A stretch of 52,329 nt of DNA from Clostridia bacterium (GTDB lineage Bacteria > Bacillota > Clostridia > Oscillospirales > Acutalibacteraceae): the NCBI GenBank assembly GCA_017522205.1, contig JAFWZS010000060.1, positions 1 through 52,329 on the forward strand, given 5' to 3'. Below, in pieces: positions 16,433 through 24,955 of this stretch. Every line of letters begins with the position of its first letter. The stretch's first letter is position 1. The translations under genes were made by a program, and so were the position numbers. The notes under the pieces are model-generated. The model was not told the DNA's origin, searched no databases, and saw only the letters and a list, made by a program, of their open reading frames with translations.

Positions 16433-16506
16433 CATACATTTTCAATTAAGAATGCAACCTGACTCCTTCGTCAGTTATTTTGCATTTAGCATTCTGCATT
16501 TTGCAT

Positions 16507-17850
16507 TTACCTAAGGTTCTTAAGAAACTCTGCGTAGAAATCAATTGCCTTTAAATAATCCTTAACGGGCATTCTTTCGTTGGCATTATGTACGGAGTCA
16601 AATCTTTCATTGTCAAGGCTGAAAGCGCCGAAACGGTAAACCTCGGGGCAGATTCGTGCAAAGAAGCGTGAATCTGTAAATGCGTTAAGCACAAAGGGGG
16701 CAACGCCTACATGGGGATAAACCTTTTTGATTGTGCTTTCAATGTATCTGAAGGATTCTGTGTTGTGGTCGGATATTCTCGGGGGAAGTGAAACATCCTC
16801 GGTTGTAACCTCAATGTCCTCCCCTACTACCTTCTGAATGTGGCCTACGATGTAGTCGAGTGAATCCTGAGGTGCAATTCTGAGGCGGAGAGTTGCTGTT
16901 GCCTCTGTTGCAATTTTCTTGCCGTTTTCTGACTTTGCGTCAATATCGACAAGGGTAATCATTGTGCGTATCATAGCAGCTGTATCTGCGTTGGTTTCAA
17001 GCACCTTTTTGAGTACAGGCTTTACAAGATTGATGTTCTTGAATACGCTCTTGAGTGGCTCGTCAACGTAGGGGCTGAAGCTTCTGAGCATTCCCTCAAG
17101 CTGACCTGTAATGGTTGACCTTGTGGGACTTTTTTCAAGAGCTGCAAGAGCCTTTACAATCTTCTGAGGAGCTGAAAGCTTGCTGTTTGCTTTTGTTGCC
17201 TTTGCCGCAGGAGCTGCACCGGTTGCTGTTGCTTTAAGCTTAACTGTTGCCCAGCCTTTTTCGGAAACGGCTACCATTGCAAATGGTGTCTTGATGCCCA
17301 TAGGCAGATCTTCCATAATTGCGCCGCCTTCGTCAAGTACAAACCAGGGCTTGATCTTGTTCTCTTCAAACCACTCCACAATTATTTTCATTGTGTCCCC
17401 TGCAACCTCTTCGCAGTTGCTTGAGCAGTAATAAATATCTCTCGGTGGTGTATAGCCCTCTGCAATAAGCTTTTCCATAGCTTCAAGAGTTGCCGCAAGA
17501 AGTCCCTTTGTATCAATTGAGCCACGTGCCCAGATTACATCGTCGTGGATTTCTGCTTCAAATGCAGGGTGCTTCCAGTCCTGACCCTCGTCGCCTACAA
17601 CGTCGTAGTGTGACATAAGCACAACAGGATTAAGTGACGAATCCTTGCCCTTCCACTTAAGAACGATGCCGAATTCATTTATAAGCTGAGATTCCACTAC
17701 CTCAAAAACTGTGGGGTACATCTCTTTCAGCATAGGAAGATATGAAGCGAAAACTTCTCTGTCGAAGTTGCCGTCCCTATCGGATACTGTTCTTTTTCTG
17801 AGCATAGCCTGAAAGCGCTCAACTGCTAATTTGTTATTGATTTCTGCCAT
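16507..17850 (-). CDS. M20 family metallopeptidase / N-acyl-amino-acid hydrolase-like
   Basis: 447 residues. The start at 17850 (MAEINN) follows AGGAGG; an upstream extension is unlikely. Metal and catalytic motifs: SHYDVV (His ligand), WARGSIDTKG (bridging Asp), SNCEEVAG (general-base Glu), VLDEGGAI (Asp) and a C-terminal SVHNANERM (His). An Ala/Lys-rich stretch (ATGAAPAAKATKANSK) takes the place of the usual GGHSS dimerisation-domain entry. The overall plan resembles long M20 enzymes of the Gly-X carboxypeptidase/PM20D1 group, which cleave dipeptides or N-acyl amino acids. It lies downstream of two GH3 genes but is separated by a terminator, so any functional link is inference. Confidence 0.85.
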   Translation of the reverse strand: MAEINNKLAVERFQAMLRKRTVSDRDGNFDREVFASYLPMLKEMYPTVFEVVESQLINEFGIVLKWKGKDSSLNPVVLMSHYDVVGDEGQDWKHPAFEAEIHDDVIWARGSIDTKGLLAATLEAMEKLIAEGYTPPRDIYYCSSNCEEVAGDTMKIIVEWFEENKIKPWFVLDEGGAIMEDLPMGIKTPFAMVAVSEKGWATVKLKATATGAAPAAKATKANSKLSAPQKIVKALAALEKSPTRSTITGQLEGMLRSFSPYVDEPLKSVFKNINLVKPVLKKVLETNADTAAMIRTMITLVDIDAKSENGKKIATEATATLRLRIAPQDSLDYIVGHIQKVVGEDIEVTTEDVSLPPRISDHNTESFRYIESTIKKVYPHVGVAPFVLNAFTDSRFFARICPEVYRFGAFSLDNERFDSVHNANERMPVKDYLKAIDFYAEFLKNLR

Positions 17851-17920
17851 ATTTATAAACCTCCTGTGAGTTTCTTTACTATTCTTAATAATAGCACAAC
17901 GAAACACTAAAGTCCATAGG

Positions 17921-17956
17921 AAAGAAAGAAAAGCTACCGTAAAAACGGTAGCTTTT
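17921..17956 (-). terminator. terminator of the GH3 operon
   Basis: AAAAGCTACCGT (17929-17940) / ACGGTAGCTTTT (17945-17956), a 12-bp perfect stem. On the minus strand it is followed by CTTTCTTT, right after the stop of the second GH3 gene. Confidence 0.85.
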
Positions 17957-17960
17957 GTAA

Positions 17961-19631
17961 TTATTCAGCGATGTGTGAAAGGAAGAATTCTTCTCTTTCG
18001 GGTGTGTTGATTACTGTTACAGGCTTAACCTGGTTAAGTACCTTGCCCTGCTTTTTGAGGAAATCTCTGTAATCAGCGTAGGTATCCTTCTTGAGGATGT
18101 TGAACTTCGGTGCTGCGAGCATACCCCAACGTCTGTACTTGAAGTACTTTTCGTTACTTTCGTTAAGCATTTCGTCGAGAACTGCTTCGATTTCGGGAAC
18201 TTTTTCAGCAGGAATTTCAGTTTCGGGTTCTGCAAGAAGCATATAACGAACGGGGTCAACACTTGTGTCAGCATAGAAGCTGTAGCCCTTGAATGAAATG
18301 CCGGTCTTCTTCTGTGTTTCGGCAGCTGCCCAGTCAACCATCTGTGTGGTTGTCTTTTCGTTTGCGATGTTCATAGCAAGGTTGTTTCTGTAAAGGAATT
18401 CAACCTTGGGAGTTTTGTTGTAGAAGCCGGTTACACGAACAACGTCTTCGATCTGATATCTGTAAAGACCTGAGAAGTTTGTAACAACAAGCTCATATTC
18501 CTTACCAACTTCGATTTCCTGCATTGTAAGAGGTCTTTCACATTCAGGATCATCAACGGGAATGAATTCAAAGAAGATTGAACGGGGAAGAAGAACATAG
18601 TCGTTTACATCAAGCTCTACGGGCATTGCCATATAGCCTTCAGCAGCAGCGTAACCCATATTATGGATAGGAGCGTCGCCAATATATCTTCTGAGCTTTT
18701 CAACATAGAAAGCAAGGGTTGAACCAACCATACCGTATGACCATACGAAATCAGGCCAGATTCTCTTTGCGATAGGTGTGTCGAAGCCCTTTTCGCATTC
18801 TCTTCTGATTTCAGCAGCACGCTCAGGCATAGGCTTGAACTTCTTTTCCCACTTTGCTCTGAGCTCGGGAGGACATTTGATTGAGGGGTCAATTGTACCC
18901 TTTTCAATGTCGTTACAGATAAGCTCCCAGTTGTTCTCAAAGTAGTCAAACATTGTTGTAAGAAGAGTTACAACCATTGAACCGAGGAAAGTAAGGTCAC
19001 GTCTCTGAAGAGCGAAACGAAGGTGGAAGTATGTTGAGTTAACTGCATCCTCGTTTTCGGGATACATAAAGTCGTTGGGAGTTGTCATAAAGTACTTTGA
19101 GATGGGCTTAAGGTAGGTGAAAGGAACCTGTCCTGCACCGTTACACATTTTGCCGTCTCTCATAGGATGGCCTGTAAGAATAACAGCAACGGGGCCAACC
19201 TGCTTCGGGAACTTCATGCCCTTTTGCTTGAACCATCTTGCTGCACAAGCGGGTGTTGCAGCAAAGCCCATGCACTGCATATTCCAGAGGTCTTTACCTG
19301 ACTTGGGAAGAACCTTGGGCTTACCAACTGAACCTGATGATGAGCAGTAACGCTTACACTTTCTTGCCATCATAAGATTTTCTTCACCGTCAAGCATACG
19401 CTCAACGTAGTTATCGTATGTATCGTAGGTTGAAAGGGGTACGATTCTCTGGAAATCTTCAATTGAGTGAACATCCTTGAAGCCGATTTTCTTGCCGTAC
19501 TCAGTATCCTTGTTTTCATCCATAATCTGAAGAAGGATTTTTTCCTGAGTTTCAAAGGGGATTGAAGTGAAACGGTTAACGCCCTTAAGTACCATATTAC
19601 CGAGCATTACGCCAAGATCTGACATTGCCAT
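17961..19631 (-). CDS. GH3 superfamily acyl-acid-amido synthetase (copy B)
   Basis: 556 residues, close to plant GH3 length. Adenylate-forming motifs in order: YCSSSGSVGKPKVLPKS (phosphate loop, about 95), NMGYAAAEGYMAMP (adenine/acyl site, about 325), and VTNFSGLYRYQIEDVVRVTGF (about 390), very like the plant LTTYAGLYRYRVGDV segment. Plant GH3 enzymes activate a carboxylic acid with ATP and join it to an amino acid; substrates of bacterial members are mostly unknown. No signal peptide, so cytosolic. It lies 58 bases downstream of a close paralogue, with its own ribosome site, and probably shares its transcript. Confidence 0.9.
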   Translation of the reverse strand: MAMSDLGVMLGNMVLKGVNRFTSIPFETQEKILLQIMDENKDTEYGKKIGFKDVHSIEDFQRIVPLSTYDTYDNYVERMLDGEENLMMARKCKRYCSSSGSVGKPKVLPKSGKDLWNMQCMGFAATPACAARWFKQKGMKFPKQVGPVAVILTGHPMRDGKMCNGAGQVPFTYLKPISKYFMTTPNDFMYPENEDAVNSTYFHLRFALQRRDLTFLGSMVVTLLTTMFDYFENNWELICNDIEKGTIDPSIKCPPELRAKWEKKFKPMPERAAEIRRECEKGFDTPIAKRIWPDFVWSYGMVGSTLAFYVEKLRRYIGDAPIHNMGYAAAEGYMAMPVELDVNDYVLLPRSIFFEFIPVDDPECERPLTMQEIEVGKEYELVVTNFSGLYRYQIEDVVRVTGFYNKTPKVEFLYRNNLAMNIANEKTTTQMVDWAAAETQKKTGISFKGYSFYADTSVDPVRYMLLAEPETEIPAEKVPEIEAVLDEMLNESNEKYFKYRRWGMLAAPKFNILKKDTYADYRDFLKKQGKVLNQVKPVTVINTPEREEFFLSHIAE

Positions 19632-19689
19632 TTTACATTACCTCTCTTTAATTAATTTTTTCATATTTTCTTCGGAAATCCGACTAAAA

Positions 19690-21369
19690 TTATTCAGCGA
19701 TGTGTGAAAGGAAGAATTCTTCTCTTTCGGGTGTGTTAATAACAGTTACAGGCTTAACCTGGTTGAGTACCTTACCCTGCTTTTTGAGCATTTCTCTGTA
19801 ATCAGCATAAGTATCTTTCTTAAGAAGATTTACCTTCGGAGCTGCGAGCATACCCCAACGTCTGTACTTGAAGTACTTTTCGTTACTTTCGTTAAGCATT
19901 TCGTCAAGAATTGCTTCGATTTCAGGAATCTTTTCAGCAGGAATGTCATCTTCGGGTTCAGCGAGAAGCATATAACGAACGGGGTCAACGCTTGTGTCAG
20001 CATAGAAGCTGTAGCCCTTGAAGGAAACGCCTGCCTTCTTCTGTGTTTCAGCAGCTGCCCAGTCAACCATCTGTGTAGTTGTCTTTTCGTTAGCTATATT
20101 CATTGCAAGGTTGTTTCTGTAAAGGAACTCAACTCTGGGAGTCTTGTTATAGAAGCCTGTTACACGAACAACGTCTTCAATCTGATATCTGTAAAGACCT
20201 GAACGGTTAGTTACGATAAGCTCGTAATCCTTACCGAGCTCAATTTCACCGATTGTAAGAGGTCTTTCGATTTCGGGGTTATCAACGGGGATAAACTCGA
20301 AGAATACTGACTGAGGAAGAAGTACGTAGTCGTTTACGTTAAGTTCAACGGGCATAGCCATATAGCCTTCAGCTGCGGCATAACCCATGTTGTGAAGAGG
20401 AATGTCACCTGTGTACTTCTTGAGCTTGTCTACATAGAATGCAAGGTTTGAACCGATCATACCGTAGCCCCATTCAAGCTTCGGCCAGATTCTCTTTGCT
20501 ATGGGTGCTTCGGGAGTATCAAAGCCCTTTTCACATTCTCTTCTGATTTCAGCAGCGCGTGAGGGGTTGGGCTTGAACTTCTTTTCCCATTTAGCTCTCA
20601 GCTCGGGAGGACATTTTACGCTGGGGTCAATTGTACCCATTTCGATATCCTTACAAACCATTTCCCAGTTCTTTTCGAAATAGTCGAACATTGTTGTAAG
20701 AAGAGTGATAACCATTGAACCGAGGAAGGTAAGGTCACGTCTTACAAGAGCGAAACGGAGATGGAAATAAGTTGAGTTAACTGCATCCTCGTTTTCGGGA
20801 TAGAGGAAGTCATTGGGAGTTGTCATGAAGAAGTTTGAGATAGGCTTAAGGTAGGTAAAGGGAACCTGACCTGCACCGTTACACATCTTACCGTCCTTCA
20901 TTTTGTGACCTGTGAGAATAATTGCAACAGGGCCAACCTGCTTCGGGAACTTTCTGCCCTGATCCCTATACCACTTTGAAGCACAGCCGGGTGTACCTGA
21001 GAAGCCCATACACTGCATAATCCAGAGGTCAGTTGCTGACTTAGGAAGAACCTTGGGCTTACCTACTGAACCTGATGATGAGCAGTAACGGATATTGCGA
21101 GCCTTCATCATAAGGTTCTTTTCGCCGTTCATCATACGCTCAACGTAGTTATCATAGGTATCGTAGTCTGAAAGGGGTACAATTCTCTGGAAATCTGCTA
21201 CTGAGTGAACATCCTTAAAGCCGATTTTCTTACCGTACTCGGTATCCTTGTTCTTTTCCATGATACCTTTAAGGATTCTTTCCTGGTGCTTAACAGGGTC
21301 CTTTGTGTAAAAGTCAACCTTTGCGAATTCGCAGCGGCCGAGGAATACACCGATGTCTGAAAAATGCAT
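19690..21369 (-). CDS. GH3 superfamily acyl-acid-amido synthetase (copy A)
   Basis: 559 residues, a tandem paralogue of the next gene downstream. The same three motifs are present (YCSSSGSVGKPK, MGYAAAEGYMAMP, VTNRSGLYRYQIEDVVRVTG). The two proteins share long identical blocks over most of their length and identical C-termini (EREEFFLSHIAE), and the first 48 bases at the gene ends match exactly. The first 35 residues are clearly different, and this copy has a 3-residue insertion (EAP) after GFDTP. Divergent N-termini on conserved cores suggest different acyl substrates or partners (inference). First gene of the pair; a GTGAGG ribosome site precedes it. Confidence 0.9.
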   Translation of the reverse strand: MHFSDIGVFLGRCEFAKVDFYTKDPVKHQERILKGIMEKNKDTEYGKKIGFKDVHSVADFQRIVPLSDYDTYDNYVERMMNGEKNLMMKARNIRYCSSSGSVGKPKVLPKSATDLWIMQCMGFSGTPGCASKWYRDQGRKFPKQVGPVAIILTGHKMKDGKMCNGAGQVPFTYLKPISNFFMTTPNDFLYPENEDAVNSTYFHLRFALVRRDLTFLGSMVITLLTTMFDYFEKNWEMVCKDIEMGTIDPSVKCPPELRAKWEKKFKPNPSRAAEIRRECEKGFDTPEAPIAKRIWPKLEWGYGMIGSNLAFYVDKLKKYTGDIPLHNMGYAAAEGYMAMPVELNVNDYVLLPQSVFFEFIPVDNPEIERPLTIGEIELGKDYELIVTNRSGLYRYQIEDVVRVTGFYNKTPRVEFLYRNNLAMNIANEKTTTQMVDWAAAETQKKAGVSFKGYSFYADTSVDPVRYMLLAEPEDDIPAEKIPEIEAILDEMLNESNEKYFKYRRWGMLAAPKVNLLKKDTYADYREMLKKQGKVLNQVKPVTVINTPEREEFFLSHIAE

Positions 21370-21434
21370 AGTTTTACCTCACTTTTTAATTTCTTTGGTT
21401 TTAATTTTTTTTAAGAATTTAAGTCTATCAATTT

Positions 21435-21464
21435 ATAATACCATTTTTATATGCAGTTTGTCAA
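21435..21464 (-). promoter_or_regulatory. promoter of the GH3 pair
   Basis: Minus strand TTGACA (21459-21464), 18-base spacer, TATTAT (21435-21440), about 65 bases upstream of the first GH3 start. Confidence 0.65.
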
Positions 21465-21491
21465 CTATAAACTACTTAATTGATTGCTTGA

Positions 21492-22466
21492 TTATTTCCA
21501 CTCTATATACCAGGTTTCATCAAAGTAGCCCTCTAAGGTAAGTGTTGCAGTAACACCCATTGCGCCGCCTTCGCCGTCACCCTTCATATCAAAGTATTCA
21601 TGGTACTCTATTACCTTGCCTTCAGCGTTGTAGGTAACGGAGATTTTTGTACCTGAATATGTGTAGTCAGCTCTTGTAATCTTAGCGGGAATGTTGAGAG
21701 TTTCAAGTGACATAACATCGCATGCCTTACTGTGATGGTAGGGTTTTTCACCCAAAGAGCTGTCTTCAGCCACAACCTCAACTGTGTATTTTGTGTTTGC
21801 ACCGTCTTTTTCAACGTATGCATTTGTTACACCGTCAGCCGTCAGACCGAACTCGATAAACGAGGGAGGAATTGCTGTCATAGATGTTACTTCACCATTT
21901 CCCTCAGGGTCTTTTGAAACACCGTTTGTAAAGTCATACTCAAGCTTTTCTTCACCAAGGAAGCGTTCAAGCACACCGTTTATAATACCCACAACCTGAG
22001 GCACACTGCAGTCAGTGAGCTTTATATCGATATACTGGTCCTTTGTACCTTTAAAAGAGGCATCTGAAGCCTTAAGGGAATTTACACCGTCAACAACTTT
22101 TTTGAGGATTTCTTCCTTGCTTTGGGAAGTGTCCGGTTTATTTGTGGGTTCTTCCTTGCCGTTATCTTTAGTGGGCTCATCAGGCTTTGAAGGTTCTGTA
22201 GGAGTTGTTACAGGAGGTTCATTTGTGGTGGGTTCTGTAGTAGCCGGAACCGTTGTTGTAATTTCAGGAGCTTTTGTTGTTTCTGTTTCAGGCTCGGCAA
22301 CATAAGCTGAACCGCCCCAGATTAAAAGGACAACTGCCATTACAGACATTATCCCGATATAAACGAGATGCTGTTTGTCAAGCTTTGTATAGCTCGCCCA
22401 TTTTGCAGCTCTTTTTTCTTTTTTTGCCTTCTTTTTTTCTTTTCTTTTTTCAGAGTGTTCTGACAT
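21492..22466 (-). CDS. membrane-anchored extracellular protein of unknown function
   Basis: 324 residues. The start at 22466 (MSEHSEKRKEKK) is chosen because AAGGAGAG precedes it. Build: a very basic cytoplasmic N-terminus (residues 1-35), one membrane segment (about 36-58, LVYIGIMSVMAVVLLIWGG), a Thr/Pro/Glu-rich linker (about 62-125, many TTEPT, PTEPSKPDE words), then an outward beta-rich domain of about 190 residues with no motif I recognise. The layout (charged head, single helix, PT linker, globular domain) suits a cell-surface lipid-free anchor protein. It sits between the GH3 genes and thrS, both on the same strand; no link is evident. Confidence 0.7.
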   Translation of the reverse strand: MSEHSEKRKEKKKAKKEKRAAKWASYTKLDKQHLVYIGIMSVMAVVLLIWGGSAYVAEPETETTKAPEITTTVPATTEPTTNEPPVTTPTEPSKPDEPTKDNGKEEPTNKPDTSQSKEEILKKVVDGVNSLKASDASFKGTKDQYIDIKLTDCSVPQVVGIINGVLERFLGEEKLEYDFTNGVSKDPEGNGEVTSMTAIPPSFIEFGLTADGVTNAYVEKDGANTKYTVEVVAEDSSLGEKPYHHSKACDVMSLETLNIPAKITRADYTYSGTKISVTYNAEGKVIEYHEYFDMKGDGEGGAMGVTATLTLEGYFDETWYIEWK

Positions 22467-22584
22467 ATAAATCTCTCCTTGATAACCGTTTATAATCCAT
22501 TTAATTATATACTTATTATCGTCCTTTTTCAAGTATTTGTATCAAATTAACAAATGTCAAAAGAAACAAACAAATTTCTGTAAC

Positions 22585-22614
22585 AAAAAAGGGAGCAGTC
22601 AGCCAACTACTCCC
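22585..22614 (-). terminator. thrS terminator
   Basis: On the minus strand GGGAG-T-AGT pairs with ACT-G-CTCCC (22591-22614) around a T-G wobble, followed by TTTTTTG, just after the thrS stop at 22631. Confidence 0.8.
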
Positions 22615-22630
22615 CTGTTAATCTTATTTT

Positions 22631-24577
22631 TTACCAGATAACTCTTTCTTCTACTTCCTTAACAATAAGCTCGCAGAAATCAGCCACAGCCATTGAGCCC
22701 TGGTCGCCGAAGCCGCGTTTTCTTACTGAAACTGTGCCCTCTTCTGCTTCCTTATCACCTACAACGAGCATATAAGGAATCTTTTCAAGCTGAGCTTCAC
22801 GGAGCTTGTAGCCCAGCTTTTCACTTCTTGTGTCAACATCAACGTCGTCAATGCCTGCCTTAAGAAGAGCTTCCTTAACTGCGTAGGCAGCGTCCTGATG
22901 GCGGTCAGCAATAGGCATAATACGAACCTTTTCGGGAGCGAGCCATACGGGGAATGCACCTGCATACTTTTCAATAAGAAGAGCAAGTGTTCTCTCGTAG
23001 CAGCCGATTGATGTACGGTGGATGATGTAAGGATTCTTCTTTGTGCCGTCCTTGTCAACATATTCCATACCGAACTTTTCAGCAAGCATCTGGTCAATCT
23101 GAATTGTGATAAGTGTATCTTCCTTGCCGTGAACGTTCTTGATCTGAATGTCAAGCTTAGGACCGTAGAAAGCAGCTTCACCGATACCGATTTTGTAGTT
23201 GATGCCAAGATCGTCGAGGATTGTTTTCATAATGCCCTGAGCTTCGTCCCACTGCTCGGGAGTACCGATATATTTTTCCTTATCTTCGGGATCCCACTGT
23301 GAGAAACGGTAGGAAACATCATCGTAAAGACCGAGAGTTTTAAGCATAAAGATGCAAAGGTCAAGACAGCCCTTGAATTCGCCTTCAAGCTGTTCGGGTG
23401 TACACATAAGGTGACCCTCTGAAATTGTGAACTGTCTTACACGGATAAGGCCGTGCATTTCGCCTGATGCCTCGTTTCTGAAAAGGGTTGAGGTTTCACC
23501 GAGACGCATGGGAAGATCTCTGTATGAGCGTGCTCTGTTAAGGTATGCCTGATACTGGAAGGGACAGGTCATAGGACGCAGTGCAAACACTTCGTCATCC
23601 TTTTCCTCGTCACCTAAAACGAACATACCGTCCTGATAGTGATCCCAGTGGCCTGAGATTTTATAAAGGTCGCTCTTAGCCATAAGAGGAGTTTTTGTTC
23701 TGAGCCAGCCTCTCTTCTTTTCCTCGTCTTCAACAAAGCGCTGAAGTGTCTGTACAATGTGAGTACCCTTGGGAAGAAGAATGGGAAGGCCCTGTCCGAT
23801 GTAGTCAACAGTTGTGAAAATTTCAAGCTCACGGCCAAGCTTGTTGTGGTCACGCTTTTTAGCCTCTTCAAGCTGAGTAAGGTGTGCTTCAAGGTCAGCG
23901 TTCTTTGTGAAAGCTGTGCCGTAAATTCTCTGAAGCATCTTGTTCTTGCTGTCACCTCTCCAGTATGCACCTGTGCATGAGGTAAGCTTGAACGCCTTAA
24001 GTCTGCCTGTGTCGGGAATGTGAGGACCTGCACAAAGCTCAAGGAATTCGCCCTGACGATAGAATGAAATTTTTTCTCCCTTGTCTGCGTGCTCCTTAAT
24101 AAGCTCCACCTTATAGATTTCGCCCTTTTCTTCCATCATTCTGATTGCTTCGTCAGCGTCAAGCTCAAGCTTTTCTAAAGGAAGAGCTTCCTTAACAATC
24201 TTCTTCATTTCAGCTTCGATTTTCTCGAGAATTTCGGGAGTAAAGCTCACTTCGCTGTCAAAATCGTAGTAGAATCCGCCGTCAACTGAGGGGCCGATTG
24301 CAAGAAGGGCTGCAGGGTAAAGTCTTTTTACTGCCTGAGCAAGAACGTGTGAACAAGTGTGATTGAAGGTCTTTTTACCTTCATCATCGTCAAAAGTGAG
24401 AATTTCAACCTCACAGTCACCGTTTAAAACTGTGCGAAGGTCGCAGACCTCTCCGTTTACTTTACCGAGACATGCAGCCTTGAAAAGTCCTGCACCAAGG
24501 CTTTTTGCAACATCCATTACGCTGCTGCCGTCTTCATACTCGCGGACTACGCCGCCTTTGAGTGTTACGTTAATCAT
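22631..24577 (-). CDS. thrS: threonyl-tRNA synthetase
   Basis: 648 residues, the normal length. Domains: N-terminal TGS-like domain (1-60), editing domain with HTCSHVLAQA (HxxxH, about 73) and the second-half Cys-containing ELCAGPHIPDTG (about 180), class II catalytic core (motif 2 LFRNEASGEMHGLIRVRQF, zinc ligands Cys in MTCPFQYQ and later His), motif 3 region GCYERTLALLIE, and the C-terminal anticodon-binding domain (VRIMPIADRHQDAA). It charges tRNA-Thr. It has a T-box leader and a strong promoter, so expression should rise when tRNA-Thr is uncharged. Confidence 0.97.
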   Translation of the reverse strand: MINVTLKGGVVREYEDGSSVMDVAKSLGAGLFKAACLGKVNGEVCDLRTVLNGDCEVEILTFDDDEGKKTFNHTCSHVLAQAVKRLYPAALLAIGPSVDGGFYYDFDSEVSFTPEILEKIEAEMKKIVKEALPLEKLELDADEAIRMMEEKGEIYKVELIKEHADKGEKISFYRQGEFLELCAGPHIPDTGRLKAFKLTSCTGAYWRGDSKNKMLQRIYGTAFTKNADLEAHLTQLEEAKKRDHNKLGRELEIFTTVDYIGQGLPILLPKGTHIVQTLQRFVEDEEKKRGWLRTKTPLMAKSDLYKISGHWDHYQDGMFVLGDEEKDDEVFALRPMTCPFQYQAYLNRARSYRDLPMRLGETSTLFRNEASGEMHGLIRVRQFTISEGHLMCTPEQLEGEFKGCLDLCIFMLKTLGLYDDVSYRFSQWDPEDKEKYIGTPEQWDEAQGIMKTILDDLGINYKIGIGEAAFYGPKLDIQIKNVHGKEDTLITIQIDQMLAEKFGMEYVDKDGTKKNPYIIHRTSIGCYERTLALLIEKYAGAFPVWLAPEKVRIMPIADRHQDAAYAVKEALLKAGIDDVDVDTRSEKLGYKLREAQLEKIPYMLVVGDKEAEEGTVSVRKRGFGDQGSMAVADFCELIVKEVEERVIW

Positions 24578-24654
24578 TTTAAATACTTCCTTTCATAAGA
24601 AGGTGACTTTAGTCGAACAAACAAGCCTGAAGTGTCCGATTTGCAGCACCTTTA

Positions 24655-24913
24655 AAATAAAAAGCTCCATCCCAACAGCCTAATAGCTCTGGGATGAAGC
24701 TGAAAATTCAGTTCCACGATTCCACCCGTATTCCGCAAAAATGCGGCACTCTTCTGACCTTAACGCAGTCATACGGCTTTCCTTATTTCGGAAAGCACTC
24801 GAAAGTGGTAAGCTTTTTCTCCGGTCTGCCGCACTTCCAGCCTTGGTGCAACTCTCTGTAAGACTTTATGAGTAAAGCCGTCTTTCTCATCGTTTTATTG
24901 GGATATTCGCTTT
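24655..24913 (-). promoter_or_regulatory. T-box riboswitch upstream of thrS
   Basis: On the minus strand the conserved T-box core reads GGGTGGAATCGTGGAA (24712-24727). It is preceded by a Stem III-like hairpin (CCGCATTTTTGCGG) and by the Stem I distal words GTTGCACCAAGGCTGG. It is followed by a terminator CATCCCA / TGGGATG (about 24666-24696) with a long T-run. The specifier region contains ACC and ACT, both Thr codons, within CTTACCACT; ACC is the likelier but I cannot fix it. Binding of uncharged tRNA-Thr should favour the antiterminator. Confidence 0.93.
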
Positions 24914-24919
24914 TTTAGT

Positions 24920-24948
24920 ATTATATTACTCCCTTTCCTTTTTGTCAA
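24920..24948 (-). promoter_or_regulatory. thrS promoter
   Basis: Minus strand perfect consensus: TTGACA (24943-24948), 17 bases, TATAAT (24920-24925). It is the start of the T-box leader. Confidence 0.9.
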
Positions 24949-24955
24949 GGAAAAA

